Source of the DNA: Brevundimonas sp. Root608
GTDB taxonomy: Bacteria; Pseudomonadota; Alphaproteobacteria; Caulobacterales; Caulobacteraceae
DNA length: 64,000 bases
Reading direction: 5' to 3'
Assembly (NCBI RefSeq): GCF_001427825.1
Contig: NZ_LMGT01000006.1
Span: 1-64,000 of the forward strand
This document shows, piece after piece, positions 8,146-16,594 of this stretch. The notes beneath the pieces were generated by a model. The model did no database searches, was not told the DNA's origin, and saw only the letters and a program-made list of their open reading frames with translations. A program made the translations under genes and the position numbers. Position 1 is the first letter of the stretch; each line of letters starts with the position of its first letter.

Positions 8146-8750
8146 GGACGCTGATCCTCGCCGCCGCCCTGCTGTTCGCGGGCCCGGCCCTGGCCGGCCC
8201 GGTGACGCTGAAGGCCAATCCCGTGGATTCCGACGGGCGTGTGACGCTGGGCGATCTGTTCGACGACGCCGGCGGGGCGTCGAATGTCGTCGTCGGCCAG
8301 CGGGCCGGTCCATCCATCGTGTTCGAGGCCGGGCAGCTGCAGAGTCTGGCCCGTCAGGCGGGACTGGACTGGGCAAATCCGGCCGGGTTGCGCCGCGTGG
8401 TGGTCCGCAACGCCGCCGCCGCGCCCGCCGCGACCTCAGCCGCTGCGGTCACCGCCGCCGTCGCACCCGGCGTCCCGCGCCCTGCCCCCGCCTCCGCCTC
8501 CGCCTCCGCCCGCGGCGCCTACGGCGACCGGGTCATCAGCCGCAACGACATCGTCGAGGTGGCCTATGAGCTCGCCGGCGTCCGCCTGACCATCAGCGGC
8601 CGGGCCGAGGGCGCCGCCGCTGTCGGCCAGCGCCTGGCCGTCCGCAATCTGCAGTCAAACCGGGTCATCGACGCCGTCGCCGTCGCTCCCGGTCAGGCCG
8701 CCGCCGGTCCCGCCGCCCGCGCCTCCACCCAACAACTCTCCGCCCGGTAA
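8142..8750 (+). CDS. flgA: Flagellar P-ring chaperone FlgA
   Basis: Periplasmic chaperone needed to assemble the P ring. A signal peptide (residues 1-18, LILAAALLFAGPALA) precedes an N-terminal FlgA domain and a C-terminal SAF domain whose typical elements are visible: GDRVISRNDIVEVAYELAGVRLTISGRAEGAAAVGQRLAVRNLQSNRVIDAVAV. An Ala/Pro-rich linker (about residues 88-124) separates the two. It overlaps flgG by 4 bp (ATGA), so translation is probably coupled. Confidence 0.93.
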   Translation: MRTLILAAALLFAGPALAGPVTLKANPVDSDGRVTLGDLFDDAGGASNVVVGQRAGPSIVFEAGQLQSLARQAGLDWANPAGLRRVVVRNAAAAPAATSAAAVTAAVAPGVPRPAPASASASARGAYGDRVISRNDIVEVAYELAGVRLTISGRAEGAAAVGQRLAVRNLQSNRVIDAVAVAPGQAAAGPAARASTQQLSAR

Positions 8751-8764
8751 AGGGAACAGTCCTG

Positions 8765-9505
8765 ATGCGTACCGCCTCGATCCTCGCCGCCGCCGTTTCG
8801 CTTCTGGCCCTCGGGGCCTGCTCGACCGCCGTCGAGACGGTCATGGGTCCCCAACTGGCTCCGATCGGCTATCCGTCGGCCCTGGTTCCCACCGATCAGG
8901 TGATCATGGCCTCGGCCGCCCAGCAGCAGGCCGACCGCGCCGCCAGCGCCAACAGCCTGTGGCGCACCGGGGCCCGCACCTTCTTCGGCGACCAGCGCGC
9001 GCGCAGCGTCGGCGACATCCTGACGGTCAACATCGACATCGACGACCGCGCCCAGACGCAGAACTCGACGCAGCGGTCGCGCTCCAACGACATTTCTGGC
9101 GGCATCTCCAACTTCTTCGGGCTGGAGAACAGCCTGGGCCGCGCCTTCCCGGGCGGGTTCGATCCGCAGAATCTGGTCGGGCTTGAAGGCGAGTCCAACG
9201 CCAACGGCTCGGGCTCGGTGAACCGGTCGGAGAAGGTCAGCCTGACCATCGCCGCCGTGGTGACCGGGGTCATGGCCAACGGCAACTTGGTCATCCAGGG
9301 CCGGCAGGAGGTGCGCACCAACCGTGAGGTGCGCGAACTGACCATCGCCGGCATCGTGCGGCCCGAGGACGTCAGCTCGGCCAACACCATCGCCCACACC
9401 CAGATCGCCGAGGCCCGCATCAGCTACGGCGGTCGCGGCGACATCAGCCGGGTCCAGGCCACGCCTGCGGCCCAGAGCCTCGTGGAGCGCTTCAGCCCGT
9501 TCTAG
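8765..9505 (+). CDS. flgH: Flagellar L-ring lipoprotein FlgH
   Basis: Outer-membrane lipoprotein that forms the L ring. The signal peptide ends in a lipobox (LALGAC) with the lipidated Cys near residue 19. The FlgH domain shows LWRTGARTFFGDQRARSVGDILTV, the EKVSLTIAAVVTGVMANGNLVIQGRQEVRTNREVRELTIAGIVRPEDV block and an ARISYGGRG stretch near the C-terminus. Last gene of the flgFGAH operon. I saw no strong terminator; a 7-bp stem (TTTCGCC/GGCGAAA, 9575-9592) lies downstream without a T-run. Confidence 0.96.
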   Translation: MRTASILAAAVSLLALGACSTAVETVMGPQLAPIGYPSALVPTDQVIMASAAQQQADRAASANSLWRTGARTFFGDQRARSVGDILTVNIDIDDRAQTQNSTQRSRSNDISGGISNFFGLENSLGRAFPGGFDPQNLVGLEGESNANGSGSVNRSEKVSLTIAAVVTGVMANGNLVIQGRQEVRTNREVRELTIAGIVRPEDVSSANTIAHTQIAEARISYGGRGDISRVQATPAAQSLVERFSPF

Positions 9506-9669
9506 CGACTGCGGTCTTGGCCCTTCTCACCCCCCGATCCGAAGCGATCCGGGTCGGGCCAGAGCGCGCGATAATTTCGCCACAGGGCGAAAACTGCCGG
9601 CCGCGCCCAAGCGGCGCCGTGAACCGTTAATGAAAAGCAGCGTTTGACCCTCAGACGCGAGTGTTTTTC

Positions 9670-10140
9670 ATGCTGAAGTTCGCCCTCCCTGCTGTCGCCG
9701 CCCTCGGACTGATCGCGTTCGCCGCCCAGTCCCAGGCGACGAGCTCGGACGTCCAGACCGGCGTCGCGCCGATGGGATGGCACCTCAGCCATGAGGGCGA
9801 TCTGGCCAAGCTGGCCTATGGCGTAGCCAACTCCGACCAGCTGGCGCTGATGATGACCTGCGAGCCTGGTCAGGCGCAGGCCGTTGTTTACGGGGACGTG
9901 CGGCCGGCGGGCCCGCGGATCCACAAGGCGTCCATGACCAGCGTCGCGATTGATCCCCTGGACGGAGGGCTTGAGGACGAGCTCCGGCTGTCGGTCGATG
10001 ATCCGTCCCTGAAACAGCTTGCCCGGCGCGGCAGGATGGCGGTCGAGGGCGATGCAGGCGCGTTCGAAATCACCGCCTCCCGCGAGGAACGCAAGCTGAT
10101 CGAGAATTTCTTCGCCTATTGCGGAAACCGGCAGGCCTGA
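9670..10140 (+). CDS. Exported protein of unknown function, paralogue 1 of 3
   Basis: 156 residues with a signal peptide (LKFALPAVAALGLIAFAAQSQA). The mature part has WHLSHEGDLAKLAYGVANSDQLALMMTCEPG and ends FFAYCG. The same layout (Trp, then LAYG.A.SD-like, then C-x-x-G, ending F-x-x-C) recurs in the next two genes, so these are tandem paralogues. The two conserved cysteines suggest a disulfide in the periplasm. Function not recognised. Start chosen at ATG 9670; an in-frame GTG at 9661 is possible and neither has a clear ribosome binding site. Confidence 0.75.
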   Translation: MLKFALPAVAALGLIAFAAQSQATSSDVQTGVAPMGWHLSHEGDLAKLAYGVANSDQLALMMTCEPGQAQAVVYGDVRPAGPRIHKASMTSVAIDPLDGGLEDELRLSVDDPSLKQLARRGRMAVEGDAGAFEITASREERKLIENFFAYCGNRQA

Positions 10141-10175
10141 TCACATCTGATCGAACTTTCAGCGGGGGCTGAACC

Positions 10176-10601
10176 ATGATCGCCTTTCTTGCCGCAGCGG
10201 TCCTGGCCGCGCAGACCGCGCCCCCGGCTCCCGCCTGGACCTGGACGCTGTACGCCGACGCCACGCCCGTGGTGCTGGCCAATGAAATTCCCGACACCGC
10301 CAACCTGCGCGTCACCCTTGAGTGCGACCCGGGGTCCAGTGTCGCGCGGGTCACCCTTTATGGAATCGCCCTTTCCGGCATGGCCCGCGTCTCCTCCGGG
10401 GACGCCGTCGCCGTAGCCGAGGCCGCCGTCGCGCGAGGCGAGTCGACAAGGCTGGCGCTGCGGACCGATCATCCCGCCTTCGCAGCCTTCGCCGCGGACG
10501 GCCGGATGAACGTGCTGGTCGGCGACCACAGGCGGCCGGTCGAAGTTCCGGCGGCCCACCTTGCCAAGCTGCGCCGTTTCTCGGAACTATGTTCCGGCTG
10601 A
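10176..10601 (+). CDS. Exported protein of unknown function, paralogue 2 of 3
   Basis: 141 residues, start ATG 10176 with a GCGGGGG stretch upstream. A short signal peptide (MIAFLAAAVLAAQTAPPAPA) leads to WTWTLYADATPVVLANEIPDTANLRVTLECDPG, and the protein ends SELCSG. It is the most diverged of the three neighbours: the LAYG element has become VLAN, but the ECDPG and C-terminal Cys are kept. 35 bp separate it from the gene before and 15 bp from the gene after, so the three are probably co-transcribed. Confidence 0.72.
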   Translation: MIAFLAAAVLAAQTAPPAPAWTWTLYADATPVVLANEIPDTANLRVTLECDPGSSVARVTLYGIALSGMARVSSGDAVAVAEAAVARGESTRLALRTDHPAFAAFAADGRMNVLVGDHRRPVEVPAAHLAKLRRFSELCSG

Positions 10602-10616
10602 AACCCTGGAGCCGAA

Positions 10617-11120
10617 ATGCGGAGCCGCACGATCTTCGCCCTGACCGTCCTGGCGGTGACGGCCTCGGCCTGCGCGACCGCCGCACCGGAGGCGCCGACC
10701 GGGGTGACGTCCAGCGGATCGCCCGCGCCGGTCGAGGGCTATGACTGGTTCTTCCATGCGGATGCCGCCGCCGCCCGGCTGGCCTACGGCCTGGCCGAGA
10801 GCGACGATCTGCGCCTGGGCCTGGATTGCGACCGCGGCTCGGGCCGGCTGACGCTCAGCGGAACCGCCTCGACGGGAGCGAGGCCGGAATTCCACGTCGA
10901 GGCCGGCGGCGAGACGGCGCGGTTTCCCGCCCGGGCAGAGCCATCCCAGTTGCATGACGGCGTCTTCCTCAGCGGCGAAGCCGCCGCAGACGCCCCGGTG
11001 TTCCAGCGGTTCCGGCGGGTCGGCTGGCTGGCCCTGTGGCAGGACGGCAAACGCGAGGCCTATGCGCCCCATCCCGCGTCGGCGCCCAATATCGAGCGGT
11101 TCTTCGCCTTCTGCGGTTGA
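10617..11120 (+). CDS. Exported (lipo)protein of unknown function, paralogue 3 of 3
   Basis: 167 residues. The N-terminus (IFALTVLAVTASACATA) looks like a lipoprotein signal with Cys at the expected place, though the lipobox is not canonical. The mature part shows YDWFFHADAAAARLAYGLAESDDLRLGLDCDRG and ends RFFAFCG, strongly like paralogue 1. Ala at -3 of the lipobox makes ordinary signal-peptidase cleavage possible too. Function not recognised. Confidence 0.72.
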   Translation: MRSRTIFALTVLAVTASACATAAPEAPTGVTSSGSPAPVEGYDWFFHADAAAARLAYGLAESDDLRLGLDCDRGSGRLTLSGTASTGARPEFHVEAGGETARFPARAEPSQLHDGVFLSGEAAADAPVFQRFRRVGWLALWQDGKREAYAPHPASAPNIERFFAFCG

Positions 11121-11168
11121 CGGAGGACGCCGGCTCCGGTGCAGTCCCCCCTCTTCGGGAGGGACCTC

Positions 11169-12977
11169 ATGAAAACCGTCATCGCCGCCAGCGCCGTCGC
11201 CCTGCTCGCCGGCTTCGCCCAGCCGGCGGCGGCCCGGTCCCCGGCCCCGACCCCGACCGTTGTCGCGCGCCCCGTTGCGAACGGGGCGCTTGCATCGATC
11301 CTCGCGGACTACGAGGCCTATCTGCGCTCGGTGGATCCGGTGGGCGCGGGCATGGAGGGCGACCGGGCGGCCCTGTCGCGGCTGTCCGACGTCTCCCGCG
11401 CCTTCGAGGTCGCCCAGGAACCGGCGCTGATGGGTTTCGCGGACCGGCTGGCCCAGATCGATCCGGCCAGCCTGACCGACGAGGAACGGCTGAACCACGC
11501 CTTCATGACCTATGTCATCAAGCGGTCGCGCGACCGCATCCCGCTGGACACGGGCCGCATTGACGCCTTCTCGTCCGAGGGCGGGCCCGGCCAGGGCATG
11601 GGCTATGTCGCCAGCGTGACCCGCATCGCCACCGCCGCAGATGCCGACGCATGGATCGCGCGGCTGGAGGCCATGCCGAAGGTGTACGAGGACCAGTTGG
11701 CCAACGCCCGGCGCGGACTGGAGACCGGCATGCTTCAGCCCCGGTCGATCGTTGAAAACGCCCTGAGCCTGATCGAGCCCGAGGCCGCCCTGACGCCCGA
11801 AACCGACCCTCTGCTGAAGCCGTTCGCCACCCTCCCTGCCTCTATCCCGGCAGCCCGACAGACCGCCCTGCGGGAGCGCGCCGCCCGGGCCGTGGCCGAC
11901 GGGATCGCGCCCCGGCGCCGCGAATGGGCGCGCTTCCTGCGCGAAGACTATCTGCCCCGCGCGCCGGAAACCCTGGGTCTGGTCAACCGGCCCGGCGGGC
12001 GCGAGCTCTACGCCTATCTGGTGCGCGGCTTCACGACGACCGACCTGACCCCGGACCAGGTCCACCGGATCGGACTGGACGAGGTCGCCCGCATCCGCGG
12101 CCGCATGGATGTCGAGATGCGCGCCGCCGGCTGGACCGGCGACTTCGCCGGTTTCCTCAACTTCCTGCGCACCGATCCGCAGTTCTACGCGACGACGCGC
12201 GAGGACCTGCTGGAGAAGGCGTCGGAAATGGCCAAGCGATCCGACGATGGCCTGCCGGCCCTGTTCGGAACCCTGCCTCGCACCCCCTATGGCGTGCGAC
12301 CTGTCCCCGCCGAGATCGAGGCCAACTACACCACGGGCCGCTACTTCCAGGGCTCGATGAAGAACGGCGTCGCCGGCGGCTATATGGTCAACACCTCGGC
12401 CCTGGACCAGCGCCCGCTGTATGAACTGCCGGCCCTGACGCTGCATGAGGCGGTGCCCGGCCACCACCTGCAGATCGCCCTGCAGCAGGAGGCCGAGGAC
12501 GGCCCCTATTTCCGCCGCAGCGTCGACGTCACCGCCTTCATCGAAGGCTGGGGCCTGTATTCGGAGTTCCTCGGCGAGGAGATGGGCTTCTACCGCACGC
12601 CCTACGAGCGGTTCGGGCGGCTGAGCTATGAGATGTGGCGGGCCTGCCGGCTGGTGTCCGACACCGGCATCCACTGGCTGGGCTGGAACATCGAACAGGC
12701 CCGCGCCTGTTTCCGCGACAACTCGGCCCTGGCCCCGCTGAACATCGAGACGGAACTGCAGCGCTATATCGGCTGGCCCGGCCAGGCCACGGCCTACAAG
12801 ATCGGCGAGATCCGCCTGCGCGAGGTGCGGTCGCGCGCCGAGCGCGAACTGGGCGACCGGTTCGACGTGCGTCGCTTCCACGACGCCCTGTTGGTCGACG
12901 GCCCCTTGCCGATGGCCCTGCTGGACGAGCGGATGAACCGCTGGATCGCCGGGGAGAAGGCGCGGCCGGCGGACTAG
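11169..12977 (+). CDS. DUF885-family exported metallopeptidase-like protein
   Basis: 602 residues from ATG 11169, which has GGGAGGGA upstream; an earlier in-frame start at 11139 would only add a non-signal leader. A signal peptide (about residues 1-22, TVIAASAVALLAGFAQPAAA) is followed by a DUF885 domain spanning the rest. The diagnostic HEAVPGHHLQIAL motif (about residues 425-437) is a variant of the HExxH zinc-peptidase motif, and downstream FIEGWGLYSEFLGEEMGFY supplies the family's conserved glutamate. Probably a periplasmic peptidase; the substrate is unknown. Its stop codon shares a CTAG palindrome with that of the convergent gene. Confidence 0.9.
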   Translation: MKTVIAASAVALLAGFAQPAAARSPAPTPTVVARPVANGALASILADYEAYLRSVDPVGAGMEGDRAALSRLSDVSRAFEVAQEPALMGFADRLAQIDPASLTDEERLNHAFMTYVIKRSRDRIPLDTGRIDAFSSEGGPGQGMGYVASVTRIATAADADAWIARLEAMPKVYEDQLANARRGLETGMLQPRSIVENALSLIEPEAALTPETDPLLKPFATLPASIPAARQTALRERAARAVADGIAPRRREWARFLREDYLPRAPETLGLVNRPGGRELYAYLVRGFTTTDLTPDQVHRIGLDEVARIRGRMDVEMRAAGWTGDFAGFLNFLRTDPQFYATTREDLLEKASEMAKRSDDGLPALFGTLPRTPYGVRPVPAEIEANYTTGRYFQGSMKNGVAGGYMVNTSALDQRPLYELPALTLHEAVPGHHLQIALQQEAEDGPYFRRSVDVTAFIEGWGLYSEFLGEEMGFYRTPYERFGRLSYEMWRACRLVSDTGIHWLGWNIEQARACFRDNSALAPLNIETELQRYIGWPGQATAYKIGEIRLREVRSRAERELGDRFDVRRFHDALLVDGPLPMALLDERMNRWIAGEKARPAD

Positions 12978-13318
12978 CGCAGCCCCAGCGCCGTCCGGGC
13001 CTTCCTGGTCAGCCTGGCCGCCACGATGCCGTGCGCGATGGTCAGATGTTCGGCCAGTTCGTCGTCGGGCCAGTCGTCGATGCGCGGCAGGTTCACCCAT
13101 TTGTTGCGCGCCATATAGGGCGCCGGACGGGCGTGGCCGGATTCGGTCAGCACCTCATAGGCGATGTCCGAGACCTTGAAGGAGATGCCGCCCTGCTCGC
13201 CGACCATGGCGAACATCTTGCCGCCGACGCGATAAGCGTCGTGATGCGCCCCGAAGGGGTGGTCCAGCGTCGCCGCCGGCAGGGCCAGGCAGACCGTCCC
13301 GACCCCCTCGCGGTCCAT
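12974..13318 (-). CDS. MmcQ/YjbR-family protein
   Basis: 114 residues from ATG 13318 (MDREGVGTVCLALPAATLDHPFG). The family marks are visible: HHDAYRVGGKMFAMV, then GGISFKVS, ARPAPYMARNKWVNLPRIDDWPDDEL and a C-terminal helix. The YjbR fold resembles a DNA-binding domain, but the cellular role is not settled. It follows msrA by 2 bp and is probably co-transcribed. A longer reading of the frame (to 13378) lies within msrA and is not needed. Confidence 0.88.
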   Translation of the reverse strand: MDREGVGTVCLALPAATLDHPFGAHHDAYRVGGKMFAMVGEQGGISFKVSDIAYEVLTESGHARPAPYMARNKWVNLPRIDDWPDDELAEHLTIAHGIVAARLTRKARTALGLR

Positions 13319-13320
13319 GA

Positions 13321-13971
13321 TCAGGCCTCGACGCCGACGCCGATCGGACAGACCACGCCCGTGCCCCCGATGCCGCAATAACCGGCCGGGTTCTTGGCCA
13401 GATAGCCCTGGTGATAGTCCTCGGCGAAATAGTAGGGGCCCGCCGGCGCGATCTCCGTGGTGATCGTCCCTCGTCCGGCCTTGTCCAGCGCGGCCTGATA
13501 GGCGTCGCGCGAGGCCTCGGCTTCGGCCCTCTGTTCGTCGTTGAGATAATAGATGACCGAGCGGTAGGTCGTGCCGACGTCATTGCCCTGACGCATGCCC
13601 TGGGTGGGATCGTGGTTTTCCCAGAAGGTCTTGAGCAGCTCTCCGTAGCTGACCTCATGCGGGTTGAAGACCACCTGGACGACCTCGGCGTGACCGGTCC
13701 TGCCGGTGCAGGTCTCTTCGTAGGTCGGGTTGGGCGTGATGCCGCCCGAATATCCGACCGAGGTCACCCACACTCCCGGCAGCTGCCAGAAGATGCGCTC
13801 GACGCCCCAGAAACAGCCCATGCCGAAGATGGCTGTCTGGAACCCCTCCGGATGGGGCCCCTTCAGCGGGCGGCCCGTCACGTAATGGACCTCGTCAGTG
13901 TGCAGGGGCGCCGAACGGCCCGGCAGGGCCTCGGCGGCGGTCGGCAGTTCGTGGGATTTCCTGGACAGCAT
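13321..13971 (-). CDS. msrA: Peptide-methionine (S)-S-oxide reductase MsrA
   Basis: Reduces methionine-S-sulfoxide in oxidised proteins. The catalytic GCFWG motif has the nucleophile Cys53. The conserved [30 protein letters not shown] and [27 protein letters not shown] segments follow, and near the C-terminus two further cysteines ([12 protein letters not shown]) can act as recycling residues. The N-terminal extension of about 45 residues has no signal peptide, so it is cytoplasmic. Length 216 is usual for alphaproteobacterial MsrA. Confidence 0.96.
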   Translation of the reverse strand: MLSRKSHELPTAAEALPGRSAPLHTDEVHYVTGRPLKGPHPEGFQTAIFGMGCFWGVERIFWQLPGVWVTSVGYSGGITPNPTYEETCTGRTGHAEVVQVVFNPHEVSYGELLKTFWENHDPTQGMRQGNDVGTTYRSVIYYLNDEQRAEAEASRDAYQAALDKAGRGTITTEIAPAGPYYFAEDYHQGYLAKNPAGYCGIGGTGVVCPIGVGVEA

Positions 13972-14106
13972 GGCGGCGACTCCGGTCGAAGGGGCGAACG
14001 CCTATATGGGATGCGTCGAGGCGCTTGCCGAGGGGGTCCGGGTGTTCTATCAGCCTCGCCTCGCGCCGGATCGACCTCCGGCGGGTTTCACGCGCGTCGT
14101 GGAAAC

Positions 14107-14196
14107 GGACAGGTGGCGGAGTGGTCGATCGCGCACGCTTGGAAAGCGTGTGTACGTGAAAGCGTACCGAGGGTTCGAATCCCTCTCTGTCCGCCA
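14107..14196 (+). tRNA. tRNA-Ser (anticodon GGA)
   Basis: Ninety bases with CCA encoded. The acceptor arm begins GGACAGG and pairs with TCTGTCC (one G-T pair). The anticodon stem CACGC/GCGTG holds the loop TTGGAAA with anticodon GGA. A long variable arm, as expected for serine tRNAs, precedes a T arm GAGGG-TTCGAAT-CCCTC. A T-run at about 14203-14209 may end transcription. The 3' end is the attachment site of the integrated element. Confidence 0.96.
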
Positions 14197-14198
14197 CG
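14182..14198 (+). other. attL core within tRNA-Ser 3' end
   Basis: CCTCTCTGTCCGCCACG, identical to 24679-24695. It covers the T-arm/acceptor end of the tRNA plus two bases, so integration restores an intact tRNA gene, as is usual for tyrosine integrases. Confidence 0.9.
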
Positions 14199-14224
14199 GC
14201 CTCTTTTTTATCGTGCACGTTCAA

Positions 14225-15304
14225 CTACTTGGCCCTCGATTTGTCTAACCCGTCCTCAGGGTTAGACAGTTTTTGTTCTGGTTCCGTGCCGTCGATGCGC
14301 GCCATTGCGCTCTCGGCGAGGCCCTTCCGGGCGGCGGCTTGGGTGTATCGCTCGACCTCTTTCAAGGTCCGGTGACCCGTCACCGCCATGATCTCGTGAG
14401 CCGTGCAGCCTGCTTCGGCGAGGCGGCGAGCGGCTGCTTTCCTCAGACCGTGAGCCGACGCACCAGCCGGAAGGCCCGCGGTCTTGGCCGCAGCTGATAT
14501 CCAGTTCCCGAACCCCTTGGCAGTGAAGGGCTCGCCGCCTCCGGTCACGACGAACGTGAGTTGCCCCAAGGTTGCGGCGTCCAGCGACCGCTGAAGCGCG
14601 GGGTGGACGGGTATCTCGATCTGTTCGCGGGTCTTCTCCTGCCGGACCCGGATTACCCCACCCTTGACGTTCTGACGGCCCATCACGCGGACATCGCCGC
14701 TTCGTTGGGCTGTGTAGAGCAACAGGTCGACGGCGAGCCTCTCGCGCGTTCCCAAGGGCCAGCGCGCGTGGAACGCTGCGATGTCCTCCTCGGACCAAGT
14801 GTGGAATCCGTCCGTTTGATTGCGGAGCGGCTTCACGGCCCGGCTAGGATCATCGCTGCGCCAGTTCCGCTCAACGGCGAACCTCATCAGCGCGCGCAGC
14901 ACCTTCAGGAGGTTGTTCGCCGCCGCCGGCGTGGCCGCCTTCGCGTCCAGCATCCCCCGGATATGGTGCGCCTCGATGGTCGCGACGGACTTGTCGCCGT
15001 GCTTGACCCGGAAGCGCTCAATGATCCCGCGGTAGGTGGTTTTGGTGGTGTCGCGCAGTTGGGCCCACTCGGCTGAGCCGTAGAAGGCGACGGCCAGAGC
15101 ATTGACGCTGCCGGGCTTCACCCTCCCCGCCCCGATAGGGAGCGCGCTGGACTGGACCGCCGCGTCATACCAAGCCCACCAAGCGGCACTCTGGAACGCC
15201 TCGCGCGTCTGTGACTGAGGCTTGCCGGGCTCGCGAAAGCGCCAGCGCAACACGCCATGGCGATCTCGATAGCAACTGACGTGAGCAGGCTTAGATCGTG
15301 GCAT
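14225..15304 (-). CDS. Tyrosine-type site-specific integrase
   Basis: 359 residues. An N-terminal SAM-like/Arm-binding region precedes the catalytic domain, in which the active-site residues are visible in order: Arg in LYTAQRSGDV, a Lys in the beta-hairpin region (RQEKTREQIEIPV), HGLRKAAARRL with His and Arg, GHRTLKEVERYTQAA with His and the nucleophile Tyr. All are intact, so the enzyme may be active. It reads toward the tRNA-Ser attachment site, and its start overlaps the excisionase-like gene by 14 bp, so the two are co-transcribed. Confidence 0.95.
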   Translation of the reverse strand: MPRSKPAHVSCYRDRHGVLRWRFREPGKPQSQTREAFQSAAWWAWYDAAVQSSALPIGAGRVKPGSVNALAVAFYGSAEWAQLRDTTKTTYRGIIERFRVKHGDKSVATIEAHHIRGMLDAKAATPAAANNLLKVLRALMRFAVERNWRSDDPSRAVKPLRNQTDGFHTWSEEDIAAFHARWPLGTRERLAVDLLLYTAQRSGDVRVMGRQNVKGGVIRVRQEKTREQIEIPVHPALQRSLDAATLGQLTFVVTGGGEPFTAKGFGNWISAAAKTAGLPAGASAHGLRKAAARRLAEAGCTAHEIMAVTGHRTLKEVERYTQAAARKGLAESAMARIDGTEPEQKLSNPEDGLDKSRAK

Positions 15305-15530
15305 TGTCCCACTCGTTGGGCCCGCGATCCTCGGGCAGGGCGGCGAAATGAGCTTCCAGGTCGCGGCGGTCCCAGACCTTGCGTCCGTCGATCCGCTTGG
15401 GCTTCGGCATTCGCCCGTCGCGAACCATCTCGTCGAACTTCACGGCGCTGATGCCGATAAACTGCGACGCCACCTCTCGGCCTACGCCCAGGGGCGCTAG
15501 GCTGGGCGGGAGAAGGTTGGCGCGAGCCAT
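15291..15530 (-). CDS. AlpA-like helix-turn-helix protein, probable excisionase
   Basis: 79 residues with a MerR-superfamily DNA-binding fold of the AlpA/HTH_17 type: VASQFIGISAVKFDEMVRDGRMPKPKRIDGRKVWDRRDLEAHF. Proteins of this kind beside integrases act as excision directionality factors or activate the integrase gene. It lies directly upstream of the integrase on the same strand, which supports that role. No other domain is present. Confidence 0.82.
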   Translation of the reverse strand: MARANLLPPSLAPLGVGREVASQFIGISAVKFDEMVRDGRMPKPKRIDGRKVWDRRDLEAHFAALPEDRGPNEWDNATI

Positions 15531-15531
15531 A

Positions 15532-16044
15532 TCAGGCCGCCTCCCTCTCGATGGTGACCAAGACGCCAGCCCGCTCGAGCAGCAGATCGCCCAGTGCGAA
15601 CAGATCGACCACGACCGAGGCGGCGCCGACCGCGGAGGCCAAGTCTTCCGGCGTCGCCGCCCAAGAGTATTTTTCGGACACGGGCCGAACGACCAGCCAC
15701 CGGTGACGCTCCGGCAAGCCCTCCGCGCCCCGGATCAGCGGTTCGCCCATCCGAAGGTCCAGCGGGTCGCTCACTGCGCGGTCGTCGGCCAGCACTCGCG
15801 CCGAGATTAGGGCTTCGCAAGAACCCGCCACCTCTGCGCCGAAGGACGGCGACACGCCGACGTCGGCGAGGGCCTTGAGAGCCAGCATCCGGGCGAGAGT
15901 CTTGGCGTCGAACTTTGCCCGCCCCGCCTCCAACGGCGGCAGATAGCCGTGCCGGCGAAAGTCGCGCTGACGGGCAGCGTCAAGGCCAGTGATCCGTTCG
16001 GCCTCGCTGGCCGAGAACTGCGTGTATTGGCGGGTCCAGCCCAT
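15532..16044 (-). CDS. MerR-like winged-helix regulator of the element
   Basis: 170 residues. The N-terminal 55 (SASEAERITGLDAARQRDFRRHGYLPPLEAGRAKFDAKTLARMLALKAL) form a MerR-type winged helix; the rest is an unrecognised domain containing YSWAATPEDLASAVG and a Leu-rich helix near the C-terminus. It is probably the phage-type regulator of the integration module. Its start lies 27 bp from a perfect 8-bp inverted repeat (16071-16094), which suggests autoregulation. It is separated from the excisionase-like gene by 1 bp. Confidence 0.7.
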   Translation of the reverse strand: MGWTRQYTQFSASEAERITGLDAARQRDFRRHGYLPPLEAGRAKFDAKTLARMLALKALADVGVSPSFGAEVAGSCEALISARVLADDRAVSDPLDLRMGEPLIRGAEGLPERHRWLVVRPVSEKYSWAATPEDLASAVGAASVVVDLFALGDLLLERAGVLVTIEREAA

Positions 16045-16070
16045 GGCGTCTCTCCTCGTTGCGTGTGAAA

Positions 16071-16094
16071 TGACACGGTATCATTGCCGTGTCA
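16071..16094. promoter_or_regulatory. Operator-like inverted repeat
   Basis: TGACACGG at 16071-16078 and CCGTGTCA at 16087-16094, perfect arms 8 bases apart, just upstream of the MerR-like gene and over the stop codon of the gene before it. A dimeric regulator could bind here. Confidence 0.5.
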
Positions 16095-16469
16095 ACTCCC
16101 ACGCTCACCGGCAAACCGCGTTTGTTTCTCTCGGTCGTCGCCTTCCGCCAGGTACTCGATGATCTGCTCGAACAGGGCCACCCCTGCCCCATCAACATCA
16201 CGGTGCCGATCCAGCCGCCCAAGGCGTGCCTTCACCAGCATCGCCGGTCGGGTGGCGGCGGGCGTCACCAAGATCAAGGTTTCGAGGTCGGCCTGCTTGG
16301 CCCAAAGGCCGGAAAACTCCGCATCATCCTCATCCATCGCTTGAGCGGCCACTTCACAGGCGTGAGCCTCGGCCTCCCAGCGGCGAAATGCATCGACTTC
16401 CGATTCGGCGTGGCGGGTAGTGACCCGGCGCGACGTGGGCGCGGGTGTGCTATTGGCGTGGCTAGCCAT
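16092..16469 (-). CDS. Small acidic protein of unknown function
   Basis: 125 residues from ATG 16469, which has GGAGG nine bases upstream; the frame stays open to 16703 but lacks a better start. The sequence has a helical, acidic first half (AESEVDAFRRWEAEAHACEVAAQAMDEDDAEFSGLWAKQADLETLILVTPAATRPAMLVKARLG), a pattern I associate with small proteins in alphaproteobacterial prophages. Function unknown. Divergent from the ribbon-helix-helix gene. Confidence 0.65.
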   Translation of the reverse strand: MASHANSTPAPTSRRVTTRHAESEVDAFRRWEAEAHACEVAAQAMDEDDAEFSGLWAKQADLETLILVTPAATRPAMLVKARLGRLDRHRDVDGAGVALFEQIIEYLAEGDDREKQTRFAGERGS

Positions 16470-16539
16470 GATCTCGATCCTCCAGTGGTCGAGGTTGCGG
16501 TTAGGGTCGAGAGCGAGGTTCCAGCCTTGCTCCGACCCG

Positions 16540-16594
16540 CCTTTTCCAATATTGCTTAACCATGTCCAAGGCAATAGATGATATTGGAAAAAGG
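16540..16594. promoter_or_regulatory. Inverted repeat flanking the RHH gene start
   Basis: CCTTTTCCAATAT at 16540-16552 mirrors ATATTGGAAAAAGG at 16581-16594 with one base of difference in the run. The arms sit on either side of the start codon at 16562, so a bound repressor or an RNA hairpin could block translation or transcription. Also contains CAATATTG, itself a palindrome (16547-16554). Confidence 0.4.

Noticed and set aside
10587..13100. 837-residue minus-strand open frame
   Set aside because: Lies opposite paralogue 3 and the DUF885 gene, which have signal peptides and family motifs.
16089..16559. 156-residue plus-strand open frame
   Set aside because: Opposite the small acidic protein gene, which has a good ribosome binding site; this frame has none.
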